This document shows, piece after piece, positions 1-6,794 of a stretch of DNA of 22,420 nt; positions within the stretch are counted from its first letter, which is position 1; each line of letters opens with the position of its first letter. The stretch covers positions 1 to 22,420 of the IMG/VR virus record IMGVR_UViG_3300030419_000859. One strand, 5' to 3'. The notes beneath the pieces are model-generated. The model did no database searches. It saw only the letters and a program-made list of their open reading frames with translations, and was not told where the DNA came from. The position numbers were made by a program, and so were the translations under genes. Origin of the DNA: a virus.

Positions 1-231
1 GGACTTCTTCACGGATACTCATTCAACTCTTGGAGTGATGTAGTAACCTACGACAATGCGTTCGTGCAAGAGTGGTTGAATTCACCCCAGACCTCCTTAT
101 ACTACAGCCTTCAAGTAATGGGAGACGTGCAGGACAAGAGCGATGCGTATGCTGCATTAAAAGATACCGACGTTGACGAATACTTGGAGGGGATTTTAAA
201 CGAACCCCTTACATGTGACTGTCAAGAATGA
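1..231 (+). CDS. C-terminal end of probable class I ribonucleotide reductase alpha subunit (partial)
   Basis: This is an open frame entering from the left edge and ending in TGA at 229-231, so only the last 76 residues are visible. The stretch TSLYYS followed by an acidic linker and a terminal TCDCQE resembles the end of a class I reductase large subunit, where a LYY-containing strand is followed by a flexible tail carrying a redox-active cysteine pair that re-reduces the active site. Its stop overlaps the start of the beta-subunit gene (ATGA), the arrangement expected for an alpha-beta pair. P-SSP7-like cyanophages are known to carry such a pair. The catalytic core lies outside the window, so this is an inference from tail, position and partner. 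It could instead be an unrelated metabolism gene. Confidence 0.55.
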   Translation, partial: GLLHGYSFNSWSDVVTYDNAFVQEWLNSPQTSLYYSLQVMGDVQDKSDAYAALKDTDVDEYLEGILNEPLTCDCQE

Positions 232-947
232 AAACACCATATGATAAACTAATCGAAAGGCGCCGGACATGGACGCCAGTACAAACCACAGCTGGAGAAC
301 TGAAACATGAAGCAGAAGATGCTATTAGACGTGCTCTCGCTTTACGGCACATGGAGCTCCCTGTTGGGGAATTCATTAAAGAAGGTCTTGAAAAAGATGT
401 ACCAGAAAGTGCCAGAAAACTACTCGAACTAAATGTAAAAGATGAGGAGAAACATGACCTTGCTCTGGGATACATTGCTGAAGCTATTGGGACCGACCCC
501 GAAGCCGAAGCTGAAGCACTCAAGTTACGCCAAGCGTGGGAACTACATCCCGACCACACAATTACTAAAGCGTTGGTAGCGGAACGTGCAATATTTTTCG
601 TACTTCTTCCCTTCTTTCGTTATAACGGCGATGCTGGTCTTAGGACTGTCAGCGCCGACATCAGTCGAGACGAACAAATACACGTGGCCACTAATAGCCT
701 TGTATGTCGTGAGCTGGGCTTATCTCCTAGTAATAGTCTGGACAAGCTTAGGAAAGCCACCATTAACTGGGTTCTTCAACCCCTAGGTATAAATACTCAG
801 GACAAATATTTGGACAAAAAATTCTGGCTGGATTCAAGTGATAACTTAATGTATCAAGGCAAGGCACCAGAACTTGTTGCTACAAAGTCAGCTCGGATGC
901 CAGCTTTTTTTGAGCATAGCAATGCAAACCTCCCACAATATGCTTGA
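228..947 (+). CDS. nrdB: Class I ribonucleotide reductase beta (small, radical-generating) subunit
   Basis: The 239-aa protein has the dimetal ligand pattern of class I reductase beta subunits: a first carboxylate (E43 or E48), E73xxH76 (EEKH), E119, and E149xxH152 (EQIH). Spacings of about 30 residues match the helical ferritin-like fold. The family holds a metal or tyrosyl radical that starts ribonucleotide reduction in the alpha subunit, giving dNTPs for phage DNA synthesis in the cytosol. At 239 aa it is shorter than bacterial NrdB (about 320-375 aa). The usual radical tyrosine, four residues after the ExxH histidine, is Leu80 here; Tyr82 is nearby. The start at 228 overlaps the previous stop (ATGA), implying translational coupling. 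The family is well supported; the subclass is not determined. Confidence 0.87.
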   Translation: MKTPYDKLIERRRTWTPVQTTAGELKHEAEDAIRRALALRHMELPVGEFIKEGLEKDVPESARKLLELNVKDEEKHDLALGYIAEAIGTDPEAEAEALKLRQAWELHPDHTITKALVAERAIFFVLLPFFRYNGDAGLRTVSADISRDEQIHVATNSLVCRELGLSPSNSLDKLRKATINWVLQPLGINTQDKYLDKKFWLDSSDNLMYQGKAPELVATKSARMPAFFEHSNANLPQYA

Positions 948-1107
948 GGCTGTACTTGGACCTCGGGTAGATGATAAGATCCTTCAAGAGATGGAGAAGA
1001 ATTTCCCCATCGTTAACCCCCACCCTAAAGAAGAGATCACAAGTATAATGTACAAAGCTGGTCAACGTTCAGTCGTTGAATGGCTAACTAAACGCTTAGA
1101 GGAATAA
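922..1107 (+). CDS. Small conserved-type protein of unknown function downstream of nrdB
   Basis: The encoded protein is about 61 aa from the ATG at 922, or 55 aa from the ATG at 940. An in-frame ATG at 874 exists but lies deeper inside nrdB. The protein is amphipathic, with a predicted helix containing the pattern IMYKAGQRSVVEWL near its C-terminus. There are no cysteines, signal peptide or membrane segment. It overlaps the end of nrdB and ends three bases before the next gene, so it fills the gap with no wasted sequence, which is the best argument that it is real. No clear Shine-Dalgarno decides the start; 922 is chosen as the smaller overlap that keeps both candidate methionines. I do not recognise the family. 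Confidence 0.65.
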   Translation: MQTSHNMLEAVLGPRVDDKILQEMEKNFPIVNPHPKEEITSIMYKAGQRSVVEWLTKRLEE

Positions 1108-1110
1108 GTT

Positions 1111-1968
1111 ATGTCGAGGCAAGACCTCCGAGACCTTGAGGTAGTAGACGGCTACCTTAATATAAAAGATGATGACTGGTTTCAACAGCAGTTTAATAAC
1201 AGCGCTGAGGAACAAGCTTTAGCTCAAGAGTTTGAGACTAGATTCATCGATGAAGTTTACGGAACTGAAGGTGGAAGATGGGAAGGCGATGGTCTTCCTA
1301 CACCTATCTCAGGTCAGGAGGATGCTCGCATAGATTACCGACGTGTCATACCTGATGGAGTTAGAGTTGGAAGTCCAGAACATTATGAAGCTTTAACTAG
1401 GGGAGCTATTGATTGGGCGTCTTATAGAGATGACCCTGCTTATCAAAAAGCTTTTAAAGATTTTGATGATGCAGGTAATGCTAATAATCTACAAGAGTTG
1501 TTTGGTTTTGATCAAGATGATTCAACTCATGGTACTGAAGAGCAGAGACTAGCATTCATTGAACATGCTGATGCAGGTGGTGCAGCTAGAGGAGACTACA
1601 ACTCAGGTGGTGGTGAAGAAGACACAGATTGGGATAATGATCCTGAGAACCCTAACTCCTGGTGGAACAAGTGGGACAATAAGTATACCCACGTAGAAGA
1701 TCCTAACAAAGCAACACCTAAACCTGAAACAGCATTCACTCCAAGCAGTGCCAGTGATGTACAAAGTTATTCACTGAAAGATAAAGATGGTAATGTATAC
1801 TGGAGTGCTACTATTAATGAGACAGCCAGAACAGACATTGCCACTCCTTCTGAGCCAGGATCAAGGAGAAACACAAATGCAGCTGCAGCTAGAGCAGGCA
1901 TAACAATTAGACGTGTAAACGTTAACAAACCTAACAACATACCAGCAGATTGGGGACCAGTAACATGA
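1111..1968 (+). CDS. Hypothetical acidic hydrophilic protein upstream of the portal block
   Basis: This 285-aa protein starts at an ATG preceded by GAGG at good spacing. It is strongly acidic and rich in Asp, Glu, Asn and Gly, with a low-complexity Gly/Asp/Glu/Trp-rich middle (around residues 150-190, including NSWWNKWDNKY). It has no membrane segment and no enzyme motif I can recognise. The C-terminal third, rich in Ser, Thr, Ala and Asn, includes a strand-like segment (YSLKDKDGNVYWSATI). Its place just before the gp7.3-like and portal genes suggests a virion or assembly role, but this is only positional inference. The stop overlaps the next start (ATGA at 1965-1968), so the two are probably translated together. 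Confidence 0.75.
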   Translation: MSRQDLRDLEVVDGYLNIKDDDWFQQQFNNSAEEQALAQEFETRFIDEVYGTEGGRWEGDGLPTPISGQEDARIDYRRVIPDGVRVGSPEHYEALTRGAIDWASYRDDPAYQKAFKDFDDAGNANNLQELFGFDQDDSTHGTEEQRLAFIEHADAGGAARGDYNSGGGEEDTDWDNDPENPNSWWNKWDNKYTHVEDPNKATPKPETAFTPSSASDVQSYSLKDKDGNVYWSATINETARTDIATPSEPGSRRNTNAAAARAGITIRRVNVNKPNNIPADWGPVT

Positions 1969-2525
1969 GCGAAGTAAATTTACCAGAACCAACTATTCCT
2001 ACACCAGTAAAACCAGCTCCAGATTGGGCTAGTATATTAAAAGCAGGTAATCCAAACTGGTTCGGACATAAAGATTACTATCAGGCTAGACGTCAAGGCG
2101 TTACTAACATGCAGATCAGGGATTACCTAGATCGTATAGGTAGTAACCAGCAAGGCGGTGTGCGTATGGGTAACGTAAGAATGGATCAAGGTGGTAATAT
2201 TTCTGGAGTATATAAGATAGCCAACGAAGCAGCTGAAATAGAAAAGGCTAACATGGGAGTAAGAGATGAAACCATAAGAAATTTAGAAACTTCATTAGCT
2301 GAAGAGAAAGCTAGAAATGAAAAGCTCTTTACTGATACTACTTATGTAACAGGAGGTGGTGCTAATCCAGTTAACACCATGGCTATTGGACCTAGCACAA
2401 CATCACCTCAGATGGATACAAAATCTTTATCTAGAAAAACTACAACTAAAAAGAAAACAACAACACCCAATAAAAGTTTAACATCAGGGTTAAACATAGG
2501 TACATCCACCGGAATGTCTTACTAA
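1965..2525 (+). CDS. Probable gp7.3-like tail/assembly protein
   Basis: The 186-aa protein starts at the ATG at 1965, which overlaps the previous TGA; a further in-frame ATG at 1950 is less likely. The N-terminus is proline-rich (PEPTIPTPVKPAPDW). A middle region with a coiled-coil-like segment (residues about 80-125, Glu/Lys/Asn-rich) follows. The C-terminal tail is basic (KTTTKKKTTT) and ends in KSLTSGLNIGTSTG. T7 gp7.3, a small protein needed for tail/fibre assembly, lies directly before the portal and has a basic region followed by a Ser/Gly-rich end with a terminal NI. Position and tail composition together suggest the same role here. The identification is inferred, as no enzymatic motif is present. 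Confidence 0.55.
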   Translation: MSEVNLPEPTIPTPVKPAPDWASILKAGNPNWFGHKDYYQARRQGVTNMQIRDYLDRIGSNQQGGVRMGNVRMDQGGNISGVYKIANEAAEIEKANMGVRDETIRNLETSLAEEKARNEKLFTDTTYVTGGGANPVNTMAIGPSTTSPQMDTKSLSRKTTTKKKTTTPNKSLTSGLNIGTSTGMSY

Positions 2526-2529
2526 AACA

Positions 2530-4098
2530 ATGACAGCAAAGAAAAGGTATGACGCTCTCAGAGGATACCGCACCGAGTATTTAAACAAAGCAGATATAGC
2601 GGCAAGACTAACTCTTCCTTATCTAATTAGAGATGAAGAACAATTCAGAGGAGCAACCCGTGACCTTGATACACCATGGCAGTCAGTAGGTGCCAAAGGT
2701 GTAGTCACCTTAGCTTCGAAACTCATGTTGGCTCTAATGCCAGTGAACACAAGCTTCTTCAAACTACAGATGGATGACTCACAAATTGGTGAGGAGATAC
2801 CACCTGAAGTTAAATCAGAATTAGATTTATCGTTTGCAAAGATTGAACGTACTATCATGGAGGCTATTGCAGCTTCAGATGATAGAGTTACCATACACCA
2901 AGCGCTTAAGCATTTGGTAGTAGCAGGTAATGCTTTAATCTTTATGGACAAGGAAAAGTTAAAGCTTTATCCGTTGAACCGTTTTGTTGTAGATCGAGAT
3001 GGTAGCGGTAATGTCATAGAGATCGTAACCAAAGAAAAAATTGCCAAAAAATTATTGGCAGATGTTATCCCCGATTATTTACCACCAGAAAATTCAGAGG
3101 ATACAGAACGTGAAGACGACTGCGATGTCTTTACCCACATTAAGAGAGATGGTAACAGATTCATCTGGCATCAAGAGGTACATGATAAAATCATACCTAA
3201 CTCTAGAGGTAAGGCACCACTAGATACTAACCCTTGGATTCATCTACGTTTCAACACAGTAGATGGTGAAGCCTACGGGCGGGGTAGAGTAGAAGAATTT
3301 ATTGGAGATCTAAAGAGTCTTGAGGCTTTATCTCAGGCACTAGTAGAAGGATCTGCAGCGGCTGCTAAGGTAGTCTTTGTAGTATCACCATCAAGTACCA
3401 CTAAACCACAGACCCTAGCGTCTGCTGGGAACGGTGCGATAGTCCAGGGACGTCCCGATGATATCGGAGTAGTCCAGGTAGGAAAGACTGCTGACTTTGC
3501 CACGGCATATCAAATGGTCGGACAGTTAGAGAAGAGATTAGCAGAAGCATTCTTAATTCTATCTATTAGACAGAGTGAAAGGACAACTGCGGAAGAAGTT
3601 AGAATGACACAGATGGAACTAGAGCAACAGCTTGGAGGTTTATTCTCCTTACTTACTGTTGACTTCTTGGTACCATATCTAAACAGAAAGTTATCAGTCT
3701 TCCAAAAGACTGGACGTATACCTAAACTACCTAAGGATATAGTGAAGCCTACTATTGTAGCAGGTGTAAATGCTCTAGGACGTGGACAAGATAGAGAAGC
3801 ATTAGGTCAATTCCTGACTATGATTTCTCAAACCATGGGACCAGAAGCAACACAGCAATTCATTAATCCAGAAGAAGTTATCAAACGTCTAGCTGCAGCT
3901 CAAGGTATTGATGTATTAAATCTTGTTAGATCTATGCAAGAGATACAAGATGAACAGCAGCAAGTACAACAACAACAGATGGCACTTGAACAACAGAAGG
4001 TTGACAATAGTGACCCACTGAATGATCCAAGTAAAAACCCACAACTAGCGGAGGAACTAAGTGGACAAGGTGAAACCATCCCGCCCACGGAAGGCTAA
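2530..4098 (+). CDS. Portal protein (head-tail connector, T7 gp8-like)
   Basis: The 522-aa protein is close to the length of T7 gp8 (536 aa). Family-like features include RYDALRGYRTEYLNKA at the N-terminus, the TLPYLI segment, DTPWQSVGAKGVVTLASKLMLALMPVN, and RQSERTTAEEVRMTQMELEQQLGG in the C-terminal half. The C-terminus is a Gln-rich coiled coil (about residues 470-500). The portal forms the dodecameric ring at one capsid vertex through which DNA is packaged and ejected, and to which the tail attaches. It lies directly before the scaffold gene, the standard T7 order. No Shine-Dalgarno is evident before ATG 2530. The distal end overlaps the next GTG-start gene. Confidence 0.95.
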   Translation: MTAKKRYDALRGYRTEYLNKADIAARLTLPYLIRDEEQFRGATRDLDTPWQSVGAKGVVTLASKLMLALMPVNTSFFKLQMDDSQIGEEIPPEVKSELDLSFAKIERTIMEAIAASDDRVTIHQALKHLVVAGNALIFMDKEKLKLYPLNRFVVDRDGSGNVIEIVTKEKIAKKLLADVIPDYLPPENSEDTEREDDCDVFTHIKRDGNRFIWHQEVHDKIIPNSRGKAPLDTNPWIHLRFNTVDGEAYGRGRVEEFIGDLKSLEALSQALVEGSAAAAKVVFVVSPSSTTKPQTLASAGNGAIVQGRPDDIGVVQVGKTADFATAYQMVGQLEKRLAEAFLILSIRQSERTTAEEVRMTQMELEQQLGGLFSLLTVDFLVPYLNRKLSVFQKTGRIPKLPKDIVKPTIVAGVNALGRGQDREALGQFLTMISQTMGPEATQQFINPEEVIKRLAAAQGIDVLNLVRSMQEIQDEQQQVQQQQMALEQQKVDNSDPLNDPSKNPQLAEELSGQGETIPPTEG

Positions 4099-4300
4099 GA
4101 AAGCTACACCAAAAGTCCAACCACCCCTTAGCGCAGATGATAAGGAACTCTTTGAAGAGAAGCCTAATAAATATGCACCTAAGATGAAGGTTGGCAAACC
4201 AACTATTAAAGCACCTGGAACTAAGGTGGTAACAACAGTTGGATTAGGAAACCTTACAGTAGAAACTATCAATGGCAGAAGCGCAGACACTAACGTATGA
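4061..4300 (+). CDS. Small basic protein between portal and scaffold (GTG start)
   Basis: The 79-aa protein begins at GTG 4061, preceded by a strong GGAGG (4050-4054) at good spacing inside the end of the portal gene. It overlaps the portal by 38 nt and the scaffold gene by 29 nt. The N-terminal half is rich in Lys and Pro (DKVKPSRPRKAKKATPKVQP), the middle has a KYAPKMKVGKPTIKAPGTK stretch, and the end is strand-like. It covers the otherwise empty 4099-4271 interval, and the Shine-Dalgarno makes translation likely. I do not recognise the family. The basic, proline-rich composition and position suggest a small head-assembly or DNA-contacting protein, but no function is assigned. Confidence 0.75.
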   Translation: MDKVKPSRPRKAKKATPKVQPPLSADDKELFEEKPNKYAPKMKVGKPTIKAPGTKVVTTVGLGNLTVETINGRSADTNV

Positions 4301-5057
4301 TGCAAACGAGCAGCCAGAAGGTGAGCTTAATGCAGAAGAGAAAGAGGCTCTGGAAGTTGGTGAGAAACTAGCTGAACAACAAGAGACTCTACTTGCTGGT
4401 AAATTTAAAGATGCGGAGGAACTTGAAAAAGGATACATCGAACTCCAAAAAAAGCTTGGCTCTTCGGAGGAGAAAGCTAAAGAGGAAGTTACTGAGACCA
4501 AAGATGAAAAGGTAGAAGAGAAGGAGGAAGAGACAGAGCTTGACACTGCTTTGTTAGAATCTCTTTGGGAAGAAGGTGTCAAAGGTGAGTACACTAAAGA
4601 GACTTTACAGAAACTAGCTGATACAGATTCTAGAGAAATAGCTCAGATGTATCTTAAGTATAGATCTGAGAATCAGAAACAAGAACAAACTTCATTAACT
4701 GAAGAAAATATTACACAGCTTAAAAGTGTTGTAGGTGGTGAAGGAGAGTATGATAAGATGATGAAGTGGGCTGGAGAATCTTTGCAAGAAGATGAAGTGA
4801 AGATGTACGATGCTGTTATGGATAAAGGTGATCCACTAGCAGCATTCTTTGCCGTCCAAGCCCTCACCTATAGGTACAACGATTCTCGTGGAGTAGACGG
4901 ACAAATGTTACAAGGTAAAGCACCCACTGAAAAAGGGGATACTTTTAGGAGTCAAGCCGAAGTTGTCCGAGCTATGTCTGACCCTCGTTATGACCAAGAC
5001 CCTGCCTATCGTCAGGACATCTACGATAAATTAGAAAGATCTAATCTTAAATTCTAA
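4272..5057 (+). CDS. Capsid scaffolding protein (T7 gp9-like)
   Basis: The 261-aa protein is highly charged and Glu/Lys-rich, as expected of a scaffolding protein that guides major capsid protein into a procapsid and then leaves. The N-terminal 60 residues contain LLAGKFKDAEELEKGYIELQKKLG, a pattern typical of cyanopodovirus and related scaffolds. An acidic low-complexity coiled coil follows (residues about 70-100). The C-terminal third (DTFRSQAEVVRAMSDPRYDQDPAYRQDIYDKL) is the probable capsid-binding helix-turn region. It sits after the portal, in the T7 order, but the capsid gene is displaced downstream by the psbA/hli cassette. The stop shares one base with the next start (TAATG). Confidence 0.92.
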   Translation: MAEAQTLTYDANEQPEGELNAEEKEALEVGEKLAEQQETLLAGKFKDAEELEKGYIELQKKLGSSEEKAKEEVTETKDEKVEEKEEETELDTALLESLWEEGVKGEYTKETLQKLADTDSREIAQMYLKYRSENQKQEQTSLTEENITQLKSVVGGEGEYDKMMKWAGESLQEDEVKMYDAVMDKGDPLAAFFAVQALTYRYNDSRGVDGQMLQGKAPTEKGDTFRSQAEVVRAMSDPRYDQDPAYRQDIYDKLERSNLKF

Positions 5058-5155
5058 TGCCACAAGGTAAAGGAACATACGGGTCTCAAAAAGGTAGACC
5101 CCCTAAGAAAGGTACTAAAGGTACTAAGAAAACATCACTTAAAATCAAATACTAA
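5057..5155 (+). CDS. 32-aa basic micropeptide with GRPPKK (AT-hook-like) core
   Basis: A 32-codon frame ([18 protein letters not shown], then a Lys/Thr/Gly tail ending SLKIKY) fits exactly between scaffold and psbA. Its ATG shares an A with the scaffold stop (TAATG at 5055-5059), and its TAA shares an A with the psbA start (TAATG at 5153-5157). Such perfect tiling is hard to explain by chance. The peptide has about ten Lys/Arg and no acidic residues. The GRPPKK segment resembles the Gly-Arg-Pro core of AT-hook DNA-minor-groove binders, although the flanking residues are not canonical. Similar short peptides starting [10 protein letters not shown] occur in other marine phages. No function is known; nucleic-acid binding is inference. 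Confidence 0.7.
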   Translation: MPQGKGTYGSQKGRPPKKGTKGTKKTSLKIKY

Positions 5156-6228
5156 TGAGTACAGCCACACTAACTAAACAATCTAATTGGAATAGTTTCT
5201 GCGACTGGGTAACAAGTACTAACAACCGGCTATACGTCGGTTGGTTTGGTATACTCATGATACCATGTCTACTTACAGCAACTACCGCATTTATAATCGC
5301 CTTCATTGGCGCACCTCCCGTCGACATTGACGGTATCAGAGAGCCAGTTTCAGGCTCATTATTATATGGAAACAACATTATATCTGGAGCGATTGTACCA
5401 AGTAGTAACGCTATTGGTCTCCATTTCTACCCGATTTGGGAAGCTGCTACACTGGATGAATGGCTCTACAATGGAGGACCCTATCAACTCATCGTCTTCC
5501 ACTTCCTTATTGGCATCGCAGCTTACATGGGACGCCAATGGGAACTTAGTTATAGATTAGGCGCTAGACCTTGGATTCCAATTGCGTATTCGGCACCAGT
5601 ATCAGCAGCCTTTGCAGTATTCCTCGTATATCCTTTCGGACAAGGAAGCTTCTCTGACGGTATGCCGTTGGGGATATCAGGAACGTTCAACTTTATGTTT
5701 GTCTTTCAGGCAGAACATAATATCCTTATGCATCCTTTCCATATGTTGGGTGTTGCGGGAGTATTTGGTGGAGCTTTGTTCTCTGCTATGCATGGCTCGC
5801 TGGTCACCAGTTCAATCATTAAAGAAACTACCGAAGTAGAGTCTCCTAATTATGGATACAAATTCGGTCAAGAGGAGGAGACGTATAACATCGTCGCGGC
5901 TCATGGTTACTTTGGCAGACTCATATTCCAATATGCTTCTTTCAATAATAGCCGTAGTCTACATTTCTTCCTTGCTGTTTGGCCAGTCGTGGGGATATGG
6001 CTCACCTCTATGGGAGTCAGCACTATGGCATTTAATCTTAACGGCTTTAACTTCAATCAATCCATTCTCGACTCCTCAGGAAGAGTTGTCCCTACCTGGG
6101 CTGACGTCCTGAACAGAGCTAACCTTGGCTTTGAAGTTATGCATGAGAGAAATGCTCACAACTTCCCACTTGATCTAGCTGCTTCTAACAGAACAGAAGT
6201 AGCATTAACTGCACCTTCTATAGGATAA
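5155..6228 (+). CDS. psbA: Photosystem II reaction centre D1 protein
   Basis: This is a full-length 357-aa D1 with five membrane helices. Numbering is two lower than the standard D1. The redox tyrosine Y159 and its partner H188 are present, as are the chlorophyll P680 ligand H196, the iron ligands H213 and H270, and the quinone-pocket S262. The manganese-cluster ligands D168, E187, H330, E331, H335, D340 and the carboxy-terminal A342 are also present. A 15-residue extension after A342 would be removed by the CtpA protease. Residue 128 (standard 130) is Gln, as in low-light D1:1 forms. The protein replaces photodamaged host D1 in thylakoids during infection. The gene has no intron, no own Shine-Dalgarno and a TAATG junction with the upstream micropeptide, so it depends on upstream late transcription. 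Confidence 0.99.
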   Translation: MSTATLTKQSNWNSFCDWVTSTNNRLYVGWFGILMIPCLLTATTAFIIAFIGAPPVDIDGIREPVSGSLLYGNNIISGAIVPSSNAIGLHFYPIWEAATLDEWLYNGGPYQLIVFHFLIGIAAYMGRQWELSYRLGARPWIPIAYSAPVSAAFAVFLVYPFGQGSFSDGMPLGISGTFNFMFVFQAEHNILMHPFHMLGVAGVFGGALFSAMHGSLVTSSIIKETTEVESPNYGYKFGQEEETYNIVAAHGYFGRLIFQYASFNNSRSLHFFLAVWPVVGIWLTSMGVSTMAFNLNGFNFNQSILDSSGRVVPTWADVLNRANLGFEVMHERNAHNFPLDLAASNRTEVALTAPSIG

Positions 6229-6232
6229 AATT

Positions 6233-6424
6233 ATGGGAATGGCTTACAACCCTGACCAGAGAGCTAATGACTTTCAGGTCGAATACAAAATAAATGCTAC
6301 AGGAGATCGTTGGTTTATACCTTATAACGATACAGCTTCTAAAGCAGACCAGGTTACTCAATGTAACAAACTAACTGGTCACACAGCAGACGATTCAGAT
6401 TGCGGATCAGCTGCAGTAGCGTAG
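6233..6424 (+). CDS. 63-aa hypothetical protein between psbA and hli
   Basis: The protein is soluble and small, with an aromatic/acidic N-terminal half (YNPDQRANDFQVEYK, DRWFIPYNDTA) and two cysteines in the C-terminal half (C44 and C57), flanked by Asp, Ser and Thr. There is no signal peptide or membrane segment. A weak AGGAT precedes ATG 6233 at suitable spacing; a second in-frame ATG at 6239 is also possible. It begins four bases after psbA ends, and a hairpin follows its stop, so it is cotranscribed with psbA. I do not recognise a family. Its place inside the photosynthesis cassette hints at a host-metabolism role, which is inference only. Confidence 0.7.
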   Translation: MGMAYNPDQRANDFQVEYKINATGDRWFIPYNDTASKADQVTQCNKLTGHTADDSDCGSAAVA

Positions 6425-6430
6425 AGTAAC

Positions 6431-6459
6431 GTGGCGACCTGACCGATCATCCTCGCCAC
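6431..6459 (+). other. Intergenic RNA hairpin between the 63-aa gene and hli
   Basis: A perfect 7-bp inverted repeat, GTGGCGA (6431-6437) and TCGCCAC (6453-6459), encloses a 15-nt loop. It lies 7 nt after the upstream stop. No T-run follows, so it does not look like an intrinsic terminator. It may stabilise or mark a processing point in the psbA-hli transcript. Confidence 0.55.
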
Positions 6460-6480
6460 AGTACATCTACTTATTGAACA

Positions 6481-6666
6481 ATGACAACTACAACAGAACA
6501 AGGCGGAAGACAAAACAGGTTCCCTAATGAGCCTAGAGTAGAAGTCCTAGACGTTAACTGGGCTGAGAATGCAGAGCGAGTAAATGGCTGGTCAGCAATG
6601 CTGGGCGTCATCGCTGCTATCGGAGCTTATGTAACTACAGGACAATTGATTCCTGGCTTGCTCTAA
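6481..6666 (+). CDS. hli: High-light-inducible protein (HLIP)
   Basis: The 61-aa protein has an N-terminal soluble arm and a single chlorophyll-binding helix with the pattern AENAERVNGWSAMLGVIAAIGAY, followed by TTGQLIPG. Glu32 and Asn35 match the pigment-binding ExxN of the HLIP family. The Arg usual after the Gly (ExxNGR) is replaced by Trp37. The TGQ-I/L-IPG ending is typical of the phage-related, multicopy hli group of marine picocyanobacteria. HLIPs bind chlorophyll and carotenoid in thylakoids and dissipate excess excitation, protecting photosystem II during assembly and stress. The gene is downstream of psbA and just upstream of the riboswitch. No Shine-Dalgarno is evident. Confidence 0.95.
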   Translation: MTTTTEQGGRQNRFPNEPRVEVLDVNWAENAERVNGWSAMLGVIAAIGAYVTTGQLIPGLL

Positions 6667-6675
6667 ACACCACGT

Positions 6676-6736
6676 CCGTTCATCCCAATGGGACGCATGA
6701 CAACCTAGGCATGGAACGGGGTCTAGGTACTTGGAG
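6676..6736 (+). promoter_or_regulatory. Probable glutamine-sensing riboswitch, downstream-peptide type
   Basis: The sequence folds as a three-way junction. P1 is CCGTTC (6676-6681) with GAACGG (6714-6719). P2 is TCCC (6683-6686) with GGGA (6690-6693) around a 3-nt loop. P3 is CATG (6696-6699) with CATG (6710-6713). Its 10-nt loop carries ACCTAG (6703-6708), which can pair with CTAGGT (6723-6728) as a pseudoknot. A Shine-Dalgarno (GGAG, 6733-6736) follows immediately, then ATG 6744. This architecture, the marine cyanophage setting and the short downstream reading frame match the downstream-peptide RNA class, a relative of glnA RNA that binds L-glutamine. If so, ligand would stabilise the pseudoknot beside the ribosome site and alter translation. 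Ligand binding is inferred. Confidence 0.78.
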
Positions 6737-6743
6737 ATTTACT

Positions 6744-6794
6744 ATGACTGTAAAGCTTAAGTATCGTGGTGTACCTTACACTAAAACAAAGTAA
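6744..6794 (+). CDS. 16-aa riboswitch-controlled peptide
   Basis: A 16-codon frame encodes MTVKLKYRGVPYTKTK, with Shine-Dalgarno GGAG at 6733-6736, 7 nt before ATG. The peptide is basic, with an LKYRGVPY core resembling the L-YRG--Y signature of short cyanobacterial DUF4278-type proteins. It directly follows the predicted glutamine-sensing RNA, which is how that RNA class is normally found, ahead of very short reading frames. It ends 6 nt before the next gene, so translation could also influence that gene. Function is unknown. Evidence for translation is the ribosome site plus the upstream RNA; the frame itself is too short to prove coding. Confidence 0.7.
   Translation: MTVKLKYRGVPYTKTK

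Noticed and set aside
586-786. A 66-aa + strand frame with two hydrophobic stretches inside nrdB
   Set aside because: It lies wholly inside a well-supported gene in another frame, has no ribosome site, and its hydrophobicity follows from the reading frame shift over the reductase helices.
4244-4594. 116-aa minus-strand frame, Ser/Phe-rich
   Set aside because: It is the antisense of the Glu/Lys-rich scaffold; Glu codons read backwards give Ser/Phe. Every supported gene is on the + strand.
5306-6112. Three + strand frames of 84-86 aa inside psbA
   Set aside because: They are frame-shifted shadows of a conserved D1 gene, with no ribosome sites and no conserved pattern.
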